Assembly (NCBI GenBank): GCA_964244495.1
Contig: CAXTIU010000002.1
Span: forward strand, 186,001-250,000
Direction of reading: 5' to 3'
Source of the DNA: RH-AL1 sp964244495
GTDB lineage: Bacteria; Pseudomonadota; Alphaproteobacteria; Rhizobiales; Beijerinckiaceae
DNA: 64,000 nt
Positions 15,802 to 25,022 of the stretch are shown in pieces (position 1 is the first letter of the stretch; every line of letters begins with the position of its first letter). The translations under genes and the position numbers were made by a program. The notes under the pieces are model-generated. The model saw only the letters and a list, made by a program, of their open reading frames with translations, was not told where the DNA came from and searched no databases.

Positions 15802-17277
15802 GTGGCAGGAACCGGCGACGTGCCGGCGAGGTCGTCGGACCTCGTCACGCTCGACGGCGTCGCGCTCTCCGACGCCATCCGGACCAAGCGCGTGTCCTGC
15901 GTCGAGGTCATGCGGGCCTATCTCGACCACATCGAGCGGCTAAATCCCGCCGTGAACGCGATCGTCGCGTTGCAGCCCAGGGAGGTCCTGATGCGCCAGG
16001 CCAGGGCGCGCGACGAACAGGTGGCCCACGGCGAGTGGCAGGGATGGCTCCACGGCGTCCCGCAGGCGATCAAAGATGTCGAGCCGGTCAGCGGCATCGT
16101 CAGCACGCAAGGCTCCCCGGTCTTCAAGGATTTCGTGCCCGACACGGACTCGATCGTGGTCGAGCGGATGCGGGCCGCCGGCGCGATCATCGTCGGCCGC
16201 ACCAACGTGCCCGAGTTCGCGCTGGGCTCGCAGACGTACAATCCGGTGTACGGCACGACGCTCAACGCCTACGACCAGGCCAGGACGGCGGGCGGCAGCA
16301 GCGGCGGGGCCGCCGTGGCGGTGGCGCTTCGCATGCTCCCGGTCGCGGACGGCAGCGACCTCATGGGCTCGCTCCGCAACCCGGCCGCCTACAACAACGT
16401 GTTCGGCCTGCGTCCCTCGTACGGGCGGATCCCTGCGGGTCGGGACGCGTTCCTGCCGGCGATGAGCTGCAACGGGCCGATCGCCCGGAACGTGCCGGAC
16501 CTGGCGATGCTCCTGTCCGTCCAGGCCGGCTACGACCCGCGTGTGCCCCTATCGATCCGAGAGGACCCCGCCGCGTTCACCCGGGCGCTCGACCGGGATT
16601 TCAAGGGCGTCCGCGTGGCGTGGGGCGGCGACCTCGGGGGTCATCTCGCCTTCGAGCCGGGCGTCCTCGCGCTCTGCGAGGGAGCCTTGCAGGCCTTCGA
16701 GCGGATCGGCTGCGTCGTCGAGCGCGTCGTTCCCGACTACCCCATGACCGATCTGTGGGAGGACTTCAGAACCCTTCGCTGGTGGCAAACGAGCACGGCG
16801 CTGGCCCCGGTCTACGACGATCCGGCGAAGCGGGCCACGATGAAGCCGGAGGCGATTTGGGAGGTCGAGCACGGCCTCGCGCTGTCGGCGCGGGACGTGG
16901 CGCGCGCGTCCGCCGGGCGTACCGCCTGGTATGGGGCCTTCCGCAAGCTGCTCGACAGGTACGAGTATTTCGCCCTGCCCTCCGCCCAGGTCTTTCCCTT
17001 CGACGCCGCAACCCATTGGCCGGCGGCGATCGACGGCAGGCGCATGGACACCTACCATCGCTGGATGGAGGTCGTGGCGCCCGTGACCATGACCGGCTGC
17101 CCGGCGTTGAACGTGCCGGTCGGGTTCAACGGGGACGGCCTGCCGATGGGTCTGCAGATCGTGGGCCGCAACCACGCGGAGTTCGCCTGTCTTCAGCTCG
17201 CCTTCGCCTACGATCAGGTCACAGGCTGGACGCGGACGAGACCGCCGGCTCTGATGGCTCGCGCCACAACCCCGTAG
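15802..17277 (+). CDS. Amidase (amidase-signature family)
   Basis: This 491-residue hydrolase carries the Ser-cisSer-Lys triad of amidase-signature enzymes: the lysine in GVPQAIKDV (near residue 93), the cis-serine region TAGGSSGGAAVAVA and the nucleophile region GSDLMGSLRNPA. The C-terminal GCPALNVPVGF and GLPMGLQIVG are family-typical. It hydrolyses an amide to acid and ammonia in the cytoplasm; the substrate is not predictable. It starts with GTG after a purine-rich GGGAACGAGA. The next gene, a hydroxyacid dehydrogenase, begins 10 nt after its stop, so they are co-transcribed and the amidase product may feed that enzyme. Confidence 0.92.
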   Translation: MAGTGDVPARSSDLVTLDGVALSDAIRTKRVSCVEVMRAYLDHIERLNPAVNAIVALQPREVLMRQARARDEQVAHGEWQGWLHGVPQAIKDVEPVSGIVSTQGSPVFKDFVPDTDSIVVERMRAAGAIIVGRTNVPEFALGSQTYNPVYGTTLNAYDQARTAGGSSGGAAVAVALRMLPVADGSDLMGSLRNPAAYNNVFGLRPSYGRIPAGRDAFLPAMSCNGPIARNVPDLAMLLSVQAGYDPRVPLSIREDPAAFTRALDRDFKGVRVAWGGDLGGHLAFEPGVLALCEGALQAFERIGCVVERVVPDYPMTDLWEDFRTLRWWQTSTALAPVYDDPAKRATMKPEAIWEVEHGLALSARDVARASAGRTAWYGAFRKLLDRYEYFALPSAQVFPFDAATHWPAAIDGRRMDTYHRWMEVVAPVTMTGCPALNVPVGFNGDGLPMGLQIVGRNHAEFACLQLAFAYDQVTGWTRTRPPALMARATTP

Positions 17278-17287
17278 ATCGAGCACC

Positions 17288-18250
17288 ATGACCAGCCTGC
17301 CCCTCGTCCTGATCACGGCTCCCATCCACGGGGACGCGGAGGCCCTGCTTCGATCCCACGCGCGGCTGGTGACGGCGCCCGACACCGAGGCGGCGACGAT
17401 CCGGGCGCTCGCGGGGGAGGCGGTCGGCATGATCGTGCGCTCGCAGCTTCCCGACGACATCCTGGAGCACGCGCCGATGCTGCGCGGCATCGTGCGGCAC
17501 GGCGTCGGCCTCGACTGGGTCCCCATCGCCGCCGCGACGGCGCTGCGGATCCCGATCGCGAACCTACCGGGCAGCAACACCGGGGCCGTGGCGGAATACG
17601 TCTTCGCGGCGCTGTTCCACTTGCGTCGGCAGGTCGGGCCGATCGATGCTTGGCTGCGCGCCGACGGGTGGAAGGACGCCAAGACCCGCGCGAGCGACAT
17701 GGGCGAGATCGGTGGCGGCACCCTCGGCGTGCTGGGAACCGGCGAGATCGGCCGACGCGTCGCGACGATCGCGCGCCACGGCTTCGGCATGCGGGTGCTG
17801 GGCCATTCGCGGAGCAACGCGAGCCACGAGGGCCTGGTCGAGCCGGTCAGCCGCGACGTGCTGTTCGCGCGAAGCGACGTCGTCGTCGTCGCTTGCTCCC
17901 TGACGGAGCAAACGCGCGGCATGGTCGACGCGCGGCTGCTCGGCCTGATGAAGCCGTCGGCGCTGTTGGTCAACGTCGCGCGCGGCGCGATCCTCGACAC
18001 GCCGGCGGTCGTCACGGCGCTGAAGGCGGGCACCATCGCCGGGGCGGCGCTCGATGTCTTCGAGGTGCAGCCGCTCCCGCCCGACCATCCCCTGCACGGC
18101 TGTCCGAACCTCCTCCTCACGCCCCACGTCGCCGGCACGAGTTCGACCAGCCTGCGGACGATGGGGATCGGATCGGCCGAGGAGATGCTCCGCATCCTGC
18201 GCGGCGAACGGCCCCGCAACCTCGTCAACCCCGAGGCGCTGGAGGCTTGA
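17288..18250 (+). CDS. D-2-hydroxyacid dehydrogenase (phosphoglycerate dehydrogenase-like)
   Basis: The 320-residue NAD(P)-dependent enzyme has the flavodoxin-like substrate domain and a Rossmann domain with GVLGTGEIGRRVA. The catalytic arginine is in VNVARGAILD, the glutamate in FEVQPLPP and the histidine in LTPHVAG. It interconverts a 2-oxoacid and D-2-hydroxyacid. It is the second gene of the amidase operon and faces another member of the same family across a 48-nt gap. The two are diverged, so this is not a recent duplication. Confidence 0.92.
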   Translation: MTSLPLVLITAPIHGDAEALLRSHARLVTAPDTEAATIRALAGEAVGMIVRSQLPDDILEHAPMLRGIVRHGVGLDWVPIAAATALRIPIANLPGSNTGAVAEYVFAALFHLRRQVGPIDAWLRADGWKDAKTRASDMGEIGGGTLGVLGTGEIGRRVATIARHGFGMRVLGHSRSNASHEGLVEPVSRDVLFARSDVVVVACSLTEQTRGMVDARLLGLMKPSALLVNVARGAILDTPAVVTALKAGTIAGAALDVFEVQPLPPDHPLHGCPNLLLTPHVAGTSSTSLRTMGIGSAEEMLRILRGERPRNLVNPEALEA

Positions 18251-18298
18251 CGTCTCCGTCGGCCCCGCGCGCCCTTGAGGCCGCGCGATCCCGGCCGT

Positions 18299-19282
18299 CT
18301 ACCTGTCCAGCGCCTCGGGGTTCAGCACGCGGATCGGCGTCCCGTCGAGCCACGCCAGGATGTTCTCGACGCTGTCCCCGTAGAAGCGGTGCATCACGGG
18401 CAACGTCGAATAGCCGAGGTGCGGGGTCAGGATCGTGTTGGGCGCGCGACGCAACGGGCTGTCGGCCGGCAGCGGCTCCCGCGCGAACACGTCGAGCGCG
18501 GCGACGATGCGGCCGGCGCGCAGGCTGGCGAGCAGCGCGGCCTCGTCCATGAGCGGCCCGCGTGACGTGTTCACGAGGATGGCGCCGGGCTTCATGGCGG
18601 CGAGTTCGGCGTGTCCGACGAGGCCGCGCGTGCGCTCCGACAGCACGAGGTGCAGGGTCACGGCGGCCGACGTGGCGAACAGGTCTTCCTTCGCGACGCG
18701 TCGGACGCCGGCCGCGGCGGCGGCCGCCTCGGTGAGGTTCTGGCTCCAGGCCACCACCTCCATGCCGAAGGCCAGCCCGATGCGCGCGACGCGCGTGCCG
18801 AGCCTGCCGAGGCCCACCACGCCCAGGCGCTTGCCCTCCAGCGTCTGCCCGACCGGCAACCCGGCGTGCCAGCCGCCGCCGCGCATCAGCGCGTCCGCCT
18901 GCGGCACGCGCCGCGCGGCGGCGAGCAGCAAGGCCCAGGTGAGTTCCGACGTCGATGCGGTGCTGAGTTCGCCGCCGCCGGTGTTGCACACGAGCACGCC
19001 GCGCGCCGTGCAGGCGGCGATGTCCAGGGTCGGCGCCCGGCCACCGGTGAGGGCGACGAGACGAAGCCGCGGCAGTCGCTGGACGAGGGACGCCGGGAAC
19101 GCGGTCCGCTCGCGCATGGGGACCAGCACGTCGAAGTCGGCCAGCGCGCGTGCCGCCGCGTCCTCGGAGCCGAACGGCTCGGAGAACACGGCGACGGCGA
19201 CATCGCGCGCTCGGAGGCGCTCCCAGGGCGCGGCCGCCAAGGCCAGGGCCTGACTATCGTCCAGAACGGCAACCCTGGTCAT
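18299..19282 (-). CDS. D-2-hydroxyacid dehydrogenase family protein
   Basis: This protein of 327 residues has the same two-domain layout. The nucleotide loop reads GVVGLGRLGTRVARIG and the catalytic Arg, Glu and His are in NTSRGPLMD, FAREPLPA and LTPHLGYS. The long N-terminal stretch VAVLDDSQALALAAAPWERL and the CTARGVLVCNT motif are typical of the branch often annotated as phosphoglycerate dehydrogenase-like. It lies 40 nt downstream of the NHL-repeat gene on the same strand and probably shares its transcript. Confidence 0.9.
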   Translation of the reverse strand: MTRVAVLDDSQALALAAAPWERLRARDVAVAVFSEPFGSEDAAARALADFDVLVPMRERTAFPASLVQRLPRLRLVALTGGRAPTLDIAACTARGVLVCNTGGGELSTASTSELTWALLLAAARRVPQADALMRGGGWHAGLPVGQTLEGKRLGVVGLGRLGTRVARIGLAFGMEVVAWSQNLTEAAAAAAGVRRVAKEDLFATSAAVTLHLVLSERTRGLVGHAELAAMKPGAILVNTSRGPLMDEAALLASLRAGRIVAALDVFAREPLPADSPLRRAPNTILTPHLGYSTLPVMHRFYGDSVENILAWLDGTPIRVLNPEALDR

Positions 19283-19322
19283 CGGACCCTCCCTCGCTCG
19301 ACGGTCCGGACGGAGCCGGCGC

Positions 19323-20474
19323 TCAACCCTGGAGGACGAGCTTCTGCACGCGCCAGTTCAGGAGCTCGCCAACGAACAGCACGTTCTCCTGGGGACACGC
19401 CATCTCGTGGATCCAACCGAACTGCCCCAGCTGCCGCCCACCCTGGCCGAGCACGCCCAGCACCTTGCCATCCAGGGTCATCTTGTAGATGCGGCCGGGA
19501 TAGCCGTCCGAGCAGTAAAGGACCTGGTTCGGCCCGGGCGAGATGGCGATCGTCCACGGCGAGCCGGGCGCGAAGGTCCCGGCGGCGATGGCGCCCTCGT
19601 CCGGCATGTTTCCGAGCACCGGTCGCGTCCCAGCGGGAACCGGCACGTCGATGGTGAACTGCCGCTGGAAAGCGCCCTCGCGGTCGAAGACCTGGATGCG
19701 GCGGTTGCTCCGGTCGGCGACGTAGACGAGGCCCTTGGCGTCGAGCGCGATGGCGTGGGGCGTGTGGAACTGGCCGGGACCGGTGCCGCGCTCACCCCAG
19801 GATTTCAGCCAGTTGCCATCCTTGTCGACCTTGGCGACGCGCGAGTTGATGTAGCCGTCGCTGATGAAGCTGTTGCCATCGACGTCCCAGGCGACGTCCG
19901 TGACCTGCCGGAAATACCCGTCCACCGCCGGCAGGGGCGGGTTCGGGTGCTTGAGCGGACCGGTCCCTTCGTCCGCGGCCTCCCCCTTGCGGCCGAGCAC
20001 CATGGCCACGCGCCCGTCGGGCGTGAACTTGATGACCATGTCCGAGCCCTTGTCGGTCACCCAAATGTTGTCGTGTGGGTCGACCTTCACCGTGTGGGCG
20101 AAGGACCAGGCGTAGAGGTGATGCCCGATCTCGCGCACGAAGCGCCCGCCCGCGTCGAATTCGAGGAGCTGCGCCGCCGCCGCCGCGTAGGCCGGCCCCG
20201 TGCTGTCGCCCCGGCTGAAGACGAAGATGTGACCGTGCGAGTTGACGGCGACCCCCGACACCTCGCCGAGGAACAGGTTGTCCGGCAGCTTCAGGAGGTT
20301 GGGCACCGACTCGTAGGCGATCACCGGCACGTCGGCGGCGGCGCCCGACGACGACGAGGACAGCGCCAGGCCGGCCATGCCGCCGGCGGTCGCGGCGAGG
20401 AAACGCCGCCGGTGCCACGTCCTCAGCAAGGACGGACCACAACAAGCGCAGGCATCGGCATGTCGAAGGGTCAT
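19323..20474 (-). CDS. Tat-exported NHL-repeat protein (peptidyl-amidoglycolate lyase-like)
   Basis: The protein has 383 residues. The N-terminus has a twin-arginine signal (WHRRRFLAATAGGMAGLAL), so it is probably folded before export to the periplasm. The mature part is a beta-propeller of NHL repeats with recurring units such as PHDNIWVTDKGSDMVIKFTPDGR, GQFHTPHAIALDAKGLVYVADRSNRRIQVFD and GQFGWIHEMAC. The family includes peptidyl-alpha-hydroxyglycine lyases and lactonase-like enzymes, but the catalytic role is not certain. It is followed at 40 nt by a hydroxyacid dehydrogenase. A CxC-rich N-terminal leader (ACACCG) precedes the Tat motif and an alternative start inside it cannot be excluded. 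Confidence 0.85.
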   Translation of the reverse strand: MTLRHADACACCGPSLLRTWHRRRFLAATAGGMAGLALSSSSSGAAADVPVIAYESVPNLLKLPDNLFLGEVSGVAVNSHGHIFVFSRGDSTGPAYAAAAAQLLEFDAGGRFVREIGHHLYAWSFAHTVKVDPHDNIWVTDKGSDMVIKFTPDGRVAMVLGRKGEAADEGTGPLKHPNPPLPAVDGYFRQVTDVAWDVDGNSFISDGYINSRVAKVDKDGNWLKSWGERGTGPGQFHTPHAIALDAKGLVYVADRSNRRIQVFDREGAFQRQFTIDVPVPAGTRPVLGNMPDEGAIAAGTFAPGSPWTIAISPGPNQVLYCSDGYPGRIYKMTLDGKVLGVLGQGGRQLGQFGWIHEMACPQENVLFVGELLNWRVQKLVLQG

Positions 20475-20682
20475 CGCGTTCTCCCGGAAGGTTTTTACCG
20501 GACGTTAAGCACCCGCCGCGGCAAGGCTCAAGGCGTCCGCACGAGGGATGGGGCGAAGACGCCGCCGCATCGGCCGGACCCGGGATGGTATCGAGGCGCC
20601 GACGGCGCCGTGGTAAGGCATGCCGATCGTCGGCCCGCCAGTCCGCCGAGCCCCATCCTTCCCGACGCGAGGGTCATCTCCC

Positions 20683-20988
20683 ATGCCCACCCCTTCCGCG
20701 AAAGCGCGCATCGTCATCACCTACTGCACGCAGTGCCAGTGGCTCCTGCGCGCCGCGTGGATGGCTCAGGAGCTTCTCTCCACCTTCGGCGCCGACCTGC
20801 TCGGCGAAGTGGCGCTGGCACCCGGCACGGGCGGCGTCTTCGCCATCACCTGCGACGGCGAAACGATCTGGGAGCGCAAGGCCGACGGCGGGTTCCCCGA
20901 CGCGAAGGTCTTGAAGCAGCGGGTCAGGGACCGGCTGGACCCCGACCGCGACCTCGGCCATTCCGACCGCAAGGCGCCTCCCGCGTGA
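20683..20988 (+). CDS. SelT/SelW/SelH (Rdx) family redox protein
   Basis: The 101-residue thioredoxin-like protein carries an N-terminal CTQC motif (YCTQCQWLLRAAWMAQELL). This is the cysteine counterpart of the CxxU site of selenoprotein W. It continues with GGVFAITCDGETIWERKADGGFPDAKVLKQRVRD, the family hallmark. Probably a cytoplasmic thiol-redox protein. The ATG at 20683 places the motif at the usual distance from the start; the 21 codons upstream are not conserved-looking. It stands alone, followed by a small hairpin. Confidence 0.92.
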   Translation: MPTPSAKARIVITYCTQCQWLLRAAWMAQELLSTFGADLLGEVALAPGTGGVFAITCDGETIWERKADGGFPDAKVLKQRVRDRLDPDRDLGHSDRKAPPA

Positions 20989-20991
20989 TCG

Positions 20992-21008
20992 TCGCTCGCC
21001 GCGAGCGA
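20992..21008. terminator. Short hairpin after the SelW-like gene
   Basis: tcgctcg-ccg-cgagcga forms a 7-bp perfect stem with a 3-nt loop 3 nt after the stop codon. It has no T-run and is followed by AAG. Position and stability suggest a terminator. Confidence 0.4.
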
Positions 21009-21090
21009 AGCCGGCCCACCGCGCGATGATCGACCAGGTATCGGCGGGCGGCGAAGGTCCGGCCCAACCATCCCGGCCCGGCGACGCCGG

Positions 21091-21963
21091 TCAGCCGGAG
21101 GGCGCGACCTTGTCCTGCGTCTTCGTCGCGAAGTCGCCGGCCTCGTGGCGCTCGTGCAGCTGGCTCGACGGTTCGCCGTTGACGCGGTTGACCATGCGAC
21201 CGCGCCGCGCCGCCGGGCGCTCGGCGATCGCGTCGGCCCAGCGCCGCACGTGCGCGTAGCTCGCGACGTCGAGGAACGCGGCCGCGCCGTAGAGCACGCC
21301 CTTCGCCAGGCCGCCGTACCAGGGCCAGACCGCCATGTCGGCGATCGAGTAGTCGCCCGCCAGGTACTCGTGATCGGCGAGGCGCTTGTCGAGCACGTCC
21401 AACTGCCGCTTCGCTTCCATCGCGAAACGGTCGATCGCGTACTCGATCTTGACCGGCGCGTAGGCGTAGAAGTGGCCGAAGCCGCCGCCGAGGTAGGGCG
21501 CGCTGCCCATCTGCCAGAACAGCCAGGAAAGGCATTCCGCGCGCGCGCCGGGCTCGGTGGGCAGGAACGCCCCGAACTTCTCCGCGAGGTACACGAGGAT
21601 CGCGCCGGACTCGAAGACCCGGATCGGCGTCGGCCCGCTCCGGTCCATCAGCGCGGGGATCTTGGAATTCGGGTTCACCGCCACGAAGCCGCTGCCGAAC
21701 TGGTCGCCCTCGCCGATCCGGATCAGCCAGGCGTCGTATTCCGCGCCGCCGTGGCCGAGGGCGAGCAGTTCCTCCAGCATCACCGTCACCTTCACGCCGT
21801 TGGGCGTCGCCAGCGAGTAGAGCTGCAAGGGGTGGCGGCCGACCGGCAGCTCCTTCTCGTGCGTGGCGCCCGAGATCGGGCGGTTGATGTTGGCGAACCG
21901 GCCCCCGCCCGCCTTGTTCCAGCTCCAAACCTCCGGTGGCGTGTAGTCGGGCAAGTCGGTCAT
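21091..21963 (-). CDS. yghU: YghU-like glutathione S-transferase (disulfide-bond reductase)
   Basis: The 290-residue protein is longer than ordinary GSTs (about 200), as in the Nu-class enzyme YghU. The N-terminal extension PPEVWSWNKAGGGRFANINRPISGATHEKELPVG precedes the thioredoxin-like domain (PLQLYSLATPNGVKVTVMLEEL). A conserved NPNSKIPAL and ESGAILVYLAEKFG then lead into the helical domain. YghU family members bind two glutathiones and reduce disulfides or organic peroxides in the cytosol. The matching length and diagnostic N-terminus make the assignment firm. Confidence 0.92.
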   Translation of the reverse strand: MTDLPDYTPPEVWSWNKAGGGRFANINRPISGATHEKELPVGRHPLQLYSLATPNGVKVTVMLEELLALGHGGAEYDAWLIRIGEGDQFGSGFVAVNPNSKIPALMDRSGPTPIRVFESGAILVYLAEKFGAFLPTEPGARAECLSWLFWQMGSAPYLGGGFGHFYAYAPVKIEYAIDRFAMEAKRQLDVLDKRLADHEYLAGDYSIADMAVWPWYGGLAKGVLYGAAAFLDVASYAHVRRWADAIAERPAARRGRMVNRVNGEPSSQLHERHEAGDFATKTQDKVAPSG

Positions 21964-22065
21964 TTCTCAGGCTCCAAAGTTCGGACGCGGCGCGCCTTCA
22001 CCTTAGCGCGGGCGGCAAGGTTGGCCACCGGGCATTTCATGACGCGTGACCGTCGATCGCGCTCG

Positions 22066-23091
22066 TCAATTCCCCCCGCAGGCCGGCGCGTCGAACAGGG
22101 CGGCGAGCCCGCAGGCCGATGTCAGCATCCCGTCGCCGTCGTGACCGACGCCGGGCACCAGCCGGAGGCGGTGGTTCGGGGTGCCGGCGTCGCGAGCCTT
22201 CATGGTCGCGACGTAGCTCTCCCCGCGCGCGAGGCGGTAGGGTCCTTGCGCTTCGGCCATGCACGTCTTGTCGAGCGCCGGGTGGTCGGGATCGGTGTCC
22301 GCCGTACCGAGCAGGTAGGTGACGCGTCGCGCGACGTAGGCGCGCTCCAGGTCGGCGGGAGCGGGCGCCGCGAGGTAGGCGGGGCGCCGGTCCATCCCGT
22401 ATTTCCAGTCGTTGAAGCCTGGACACGCGGCGGCGATGGAGGGAACCGGCCTCCCCTCGTCGAAGTAGGCGTAGGAGGAAGGGTTGGCGACCACGTAGCT
22501 CACGTCGATCCCCTCACGGGTCAGCGCGGCGTCCCCCCGTCCAGCGATGGCGTAGCGCTGGACCACCTGGGCGCCGCCGGAATGGCCAGCGACGACGACC
22601 GCCTTCAGGTTCGGGAACACGCGCCGGTCGCCCAAACGGGCCAGGATCGCGTCGAGGACGGCGAAGGAACCGACGGGCTCCGGTGCCAGCGCGGGATCGC
22701 CGCCTTCCCAGCCTTCCAGGGTCCAGCGCAGGATATCGGGAGGCAGGTGGTGGGAGGCGACGTCGATCGCCGCCAGGAACTGCGGCACGACCATGAGGGC
22801 GGAACGCCCGGCCTGGCCGGCGGCCGCCTGGGCGGTCAGGGCCGAACGGTAATAGGTTTCCGCGTTGCGCAACCGTCCGTGGATCACGATCACGGCCCGC
22901 GCGATGTCCGGCAGGGGGCTTCCCCAGTCGCGGGACAGGTACAGGGGCACGCGTCCCTGGTCGCCGACCGGCATCGTCGCGTCGGCCACCGCCTTGACCG
23001 GACGACGGTGCGACGCGACTTCCTCGTCCGCGAAAGCCGGATGGACGAGAACGGCGAAGAGCAGGCACAGGAGGCGGCAGGCTTTTCCCAT
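22066..23091 (-). CDS. Secreted alpha/beta-hydrolase-fold protein
   Basis: This 341-residue protein has a Sec signal peptide (KACRLLCLLFAVLVHPAFA). The mature part has an alpha/beta hydrolase core: VIVIHGRLRNAETYY as oxyanion-hole strand, the nucleophile elbow VVAGHSGGAQVVQRY and the catalytic histidine candidate in LVPGVGHDGDGM. An acid residue could come from GTADTDPDH. It resembles periplasmic or extracellular esterase-like proteins of proteobacteria without known substrate. It lies upstream of the YghU-like gene on the same strand with a 102-nt gap. Confidence 0.75.
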   Translation of the reverse strand: MGKACRLLCLLFAVLVHPAFADEEVASHRRPVKAVADATMPVGDQGRVPLYLSRDWGSPLPDIARAVIVIHGRLRNAETYYRSALTAQAAAGQAGRSALMVVPQFLAAIDVASHHLPPDILRWTLEGWEGGDPALAPEPVGSFAVLDAILARLGDRRVFPNLKAVVVAGHSGGAQVVQRYAIAGRGDAALTREGIDVSYVVANPSSYAYFDEGRPVPSIAAACPGFNDWKYGMDRRPAYLAAPAPADLERAYVARRVTYLLGTADTDPDHPALDKTCMAEAQGPYRLARGESYVATMKARDAGTPNHRLRLVPGVGHDGDGMLTSACGLAALFDAPACGGN

Positions 23092-23266
23092 TCACGGTCT
23101 CCGATGGTGCCAGACGATCGTCGGCGGGTTCGCGGCGCCGCCGGACGCGGCATAGCGCGAACGTGGCCTCTGCCGAACCCCGGTGTTCCCTTTCCCGCAC
23201 GGATGTTCCAGGACAATCCCCGCGTGCGTCCGGTGGGACGCCGCCATAGTCCCGGGGGAACGCCGC

Positions 23267-24781
23267 ATGATCTCGATCGAACGCCGCACGCTGCTACGCT
23301 CTTCCGCGACGACGGCCGCCGCGCTGGTCACCGGCGGCGCGCTCGCGGCCGGTGCGTCCGCGCAGGGAACGAGCCAAGCGATTGACAAGCCGGCCGTCGC
23401 GCCGCCGCCCGGCGCCGCGCCGAAGGGGCCGCCGGCCGAGCCGGTCACCCGGATCGTCGCCCGCTACGCCGCGACGGCCCCGGTCGAGCAAGTGCCCCCG
23501 CCCGTCCGCCACGAAGCCGTCCGCACCCTGCTCAACTGGGTCGGTGTGGCGGTCGGCGGCTCGCGACAGGGCGCCCCGAACCACGCGGTCGCCGCCCTCA
23601 CGCCCTTCTCGGGGCCGCCGCAGTCGACCCTGTTCGGCCGCAAGGAACGCTTCGACCCGCTCAGCGCCGCGCTGATCAACGGCATCAGCTCGCACGTGCT
23701 CGACTTCGACGACACCCACCTGAAGACCATCATCCACCCCGCCGGACCCGTCGCCTCCGCGCTGACCGCCTGGGCCGAGGTCCGTCCCGTATCGGGCGCG
23801 GCCTTCATGAACGCGCTGGTGATCGGCTGCGAGCTGGAGTGCCGCATCGGCAACTCGGTCTTCCCCGAGCATTACGCCAAGGGCTGGCACATCACCGGCA
23901 CCACCGGCGTGTTCGGCGCGGCGGCGGCGATCGGCCGCCTGCTGGAGCTCGACGAGGAGCGCATGACCTCCGCGATCGGCCTCGCCGCCTCCCAGCCGGT
24001 CGGTCTCAAGGTGCAGTTCGGCTCCGACACGAAGAGCTTCCATCCCGGCCGCGCGGCGCAGAACGGCATGCTGTCGGCCCTGCTGGCGCAGCAGGGCTTC
24101 ACCGCCTCCGAGGTCGCGATGGAGGGCTTCGACGGCTGGGGCCAGGCGATGAGCACGCGCCACGACTGGTCGCAGATCACGGAAGGGCTCGGTACCCGCT
24201 ACGAGCTGGCGCTCAACACCTACAAGCCGTTCGCCTGCGGCATCGTCAGCCACCCGGCCATCGACGCCGCGATCCGGCTGCGCGACGCCAACGACATCAA
24301 GCCGGCAGCCATCCGCTCGATCGACCTGAAGGTCCATCCCCTCGTGCTGAACCTGATGGGCAAGACCGACCCGAGGAGCGGACTCGAGGGCAAGTTCTCC
24401 ATCTACCACGCGGTGGCGGTGGCCATGGTGACCGGCAAGGGCGGCGAGAAGGCCTTCACCGATGCGGCGGTCGCCGATGCGACCGTGGTGGGCGTGCGCA
24501 GGAAGGTCAACGCGGTGATCGACCCGGCGATCAAGTCCGACCAGGTCGACATGAGCGTGACGCTCGCCGACGGCAAGGTCGTGCACGCGTTCATTCCCCA
24601 CGCGGTCGGCAGCCAGGAGAACCCGATGTCGGACGCCCAGCTCGACGGTAAGTTCTCGGACTTGTGCGAGGGCATCCTGTCGGCCGGCCAGACCAGACGC
24701 CTGATCGAGCTGTGCCGGGGCGCCTGGGACCTGAAGGACGCCGGCGACATCGCGCGGGCGGGCGCGGTCGCCGAGGCGTGA
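23267..24781 (+). CDS. MmgE/PrpD-family protein with twin-arginine-type leader
   Basis: The protein has 504 residues. The body is MmgE/PrpD, the 2-methylcitrate dehydratase family (also immune-responsive decarboxylases), recognisable by LNWVGVAVGGSRQGAPNHAV, SHVLDFDDTH, AGWHITGT-like KGWHITGTTGVFGAAAA and the KSFHPGRAAQNG block. The N-terminus ISIERRTLLRSSATTAAALVTGG looks like a Tat export leader, which is unusual for this normally cytoplasmic family. The ATG at 23267 follows a GGGGGAA ribosome-binding site. No prpB or prpC gene is near, so propionate catabolism is unlikely. It may instead act on a hydroxyacid or itaconate-like acid. Confidence 0.87.
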   Translation: MISIERRTLLRSSATTAAALVTGGALAAGASAQGTSQAIDKPAVAPPPGAAPKGPPAEPVTRIVARYAATAPVEQVPPPVRHEAVRTLLNWVGVAVGGSRQGAPNHAVAALTPFSGPPQSTLFGRKERFDPLSAALINGISSHVLDFDDTHLKTIIHPAGPVASALTAWAEVRPVSGAAFMNALVIGCELECRIGNSVFPEHYAKGWHITGTTGVFGAAAAIGRLLELDEERMTSAIGLAASQPVGLKVQFGSDTKSFHPGRAAQNGMLSALLAQQGFTASEVAMEGFDGWGQAMSTRHDWSQITEGLGTRYELALNTYKPFACGIVSHPAIDAAIRLRDANDIKPAAIRSIDLKVHPLVLNLMGKTDPRSGLEGKFSIYHAVAVAMVTGKGGEKAFTDAAVADATVVGVRRKVNAVIDPAIKSDQVDMSVTLADGKVVHAFIPHAVGSQENPMSDAQLDGKFSDLCEGILSAGQTRRLIELCRGAWDLKDAGDIARAGAVAEA

Positions 24782-25022
24782 GCAGCGCTCACCCGGCACC
24801 GTGGCAATCGGCGACGGATCGGCCTTCGGAACGTCGTGCCGCGCTCGCCGTTTGATGCACGTCGTCGAAACGGATCAAGCCACCATCCGACGATGCCTCG
24901 CCGTTGTTTCGCGCCCATGCGTCCGACGGCGAGCCGATCGCGACGGCGATCCCTGCTGCGGATCTCGCGCGGCGCGGTTCGCCGGGGGCCGCAGGTTCAA
25001 CAGTCACAGCCGAGTCGATGAC

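Noticed and set aside
23294..24799. Antisense open frame opposite the MmgE/PrpD gene
   Set aside because: Typical GC-rich shadow without motif or start signal.
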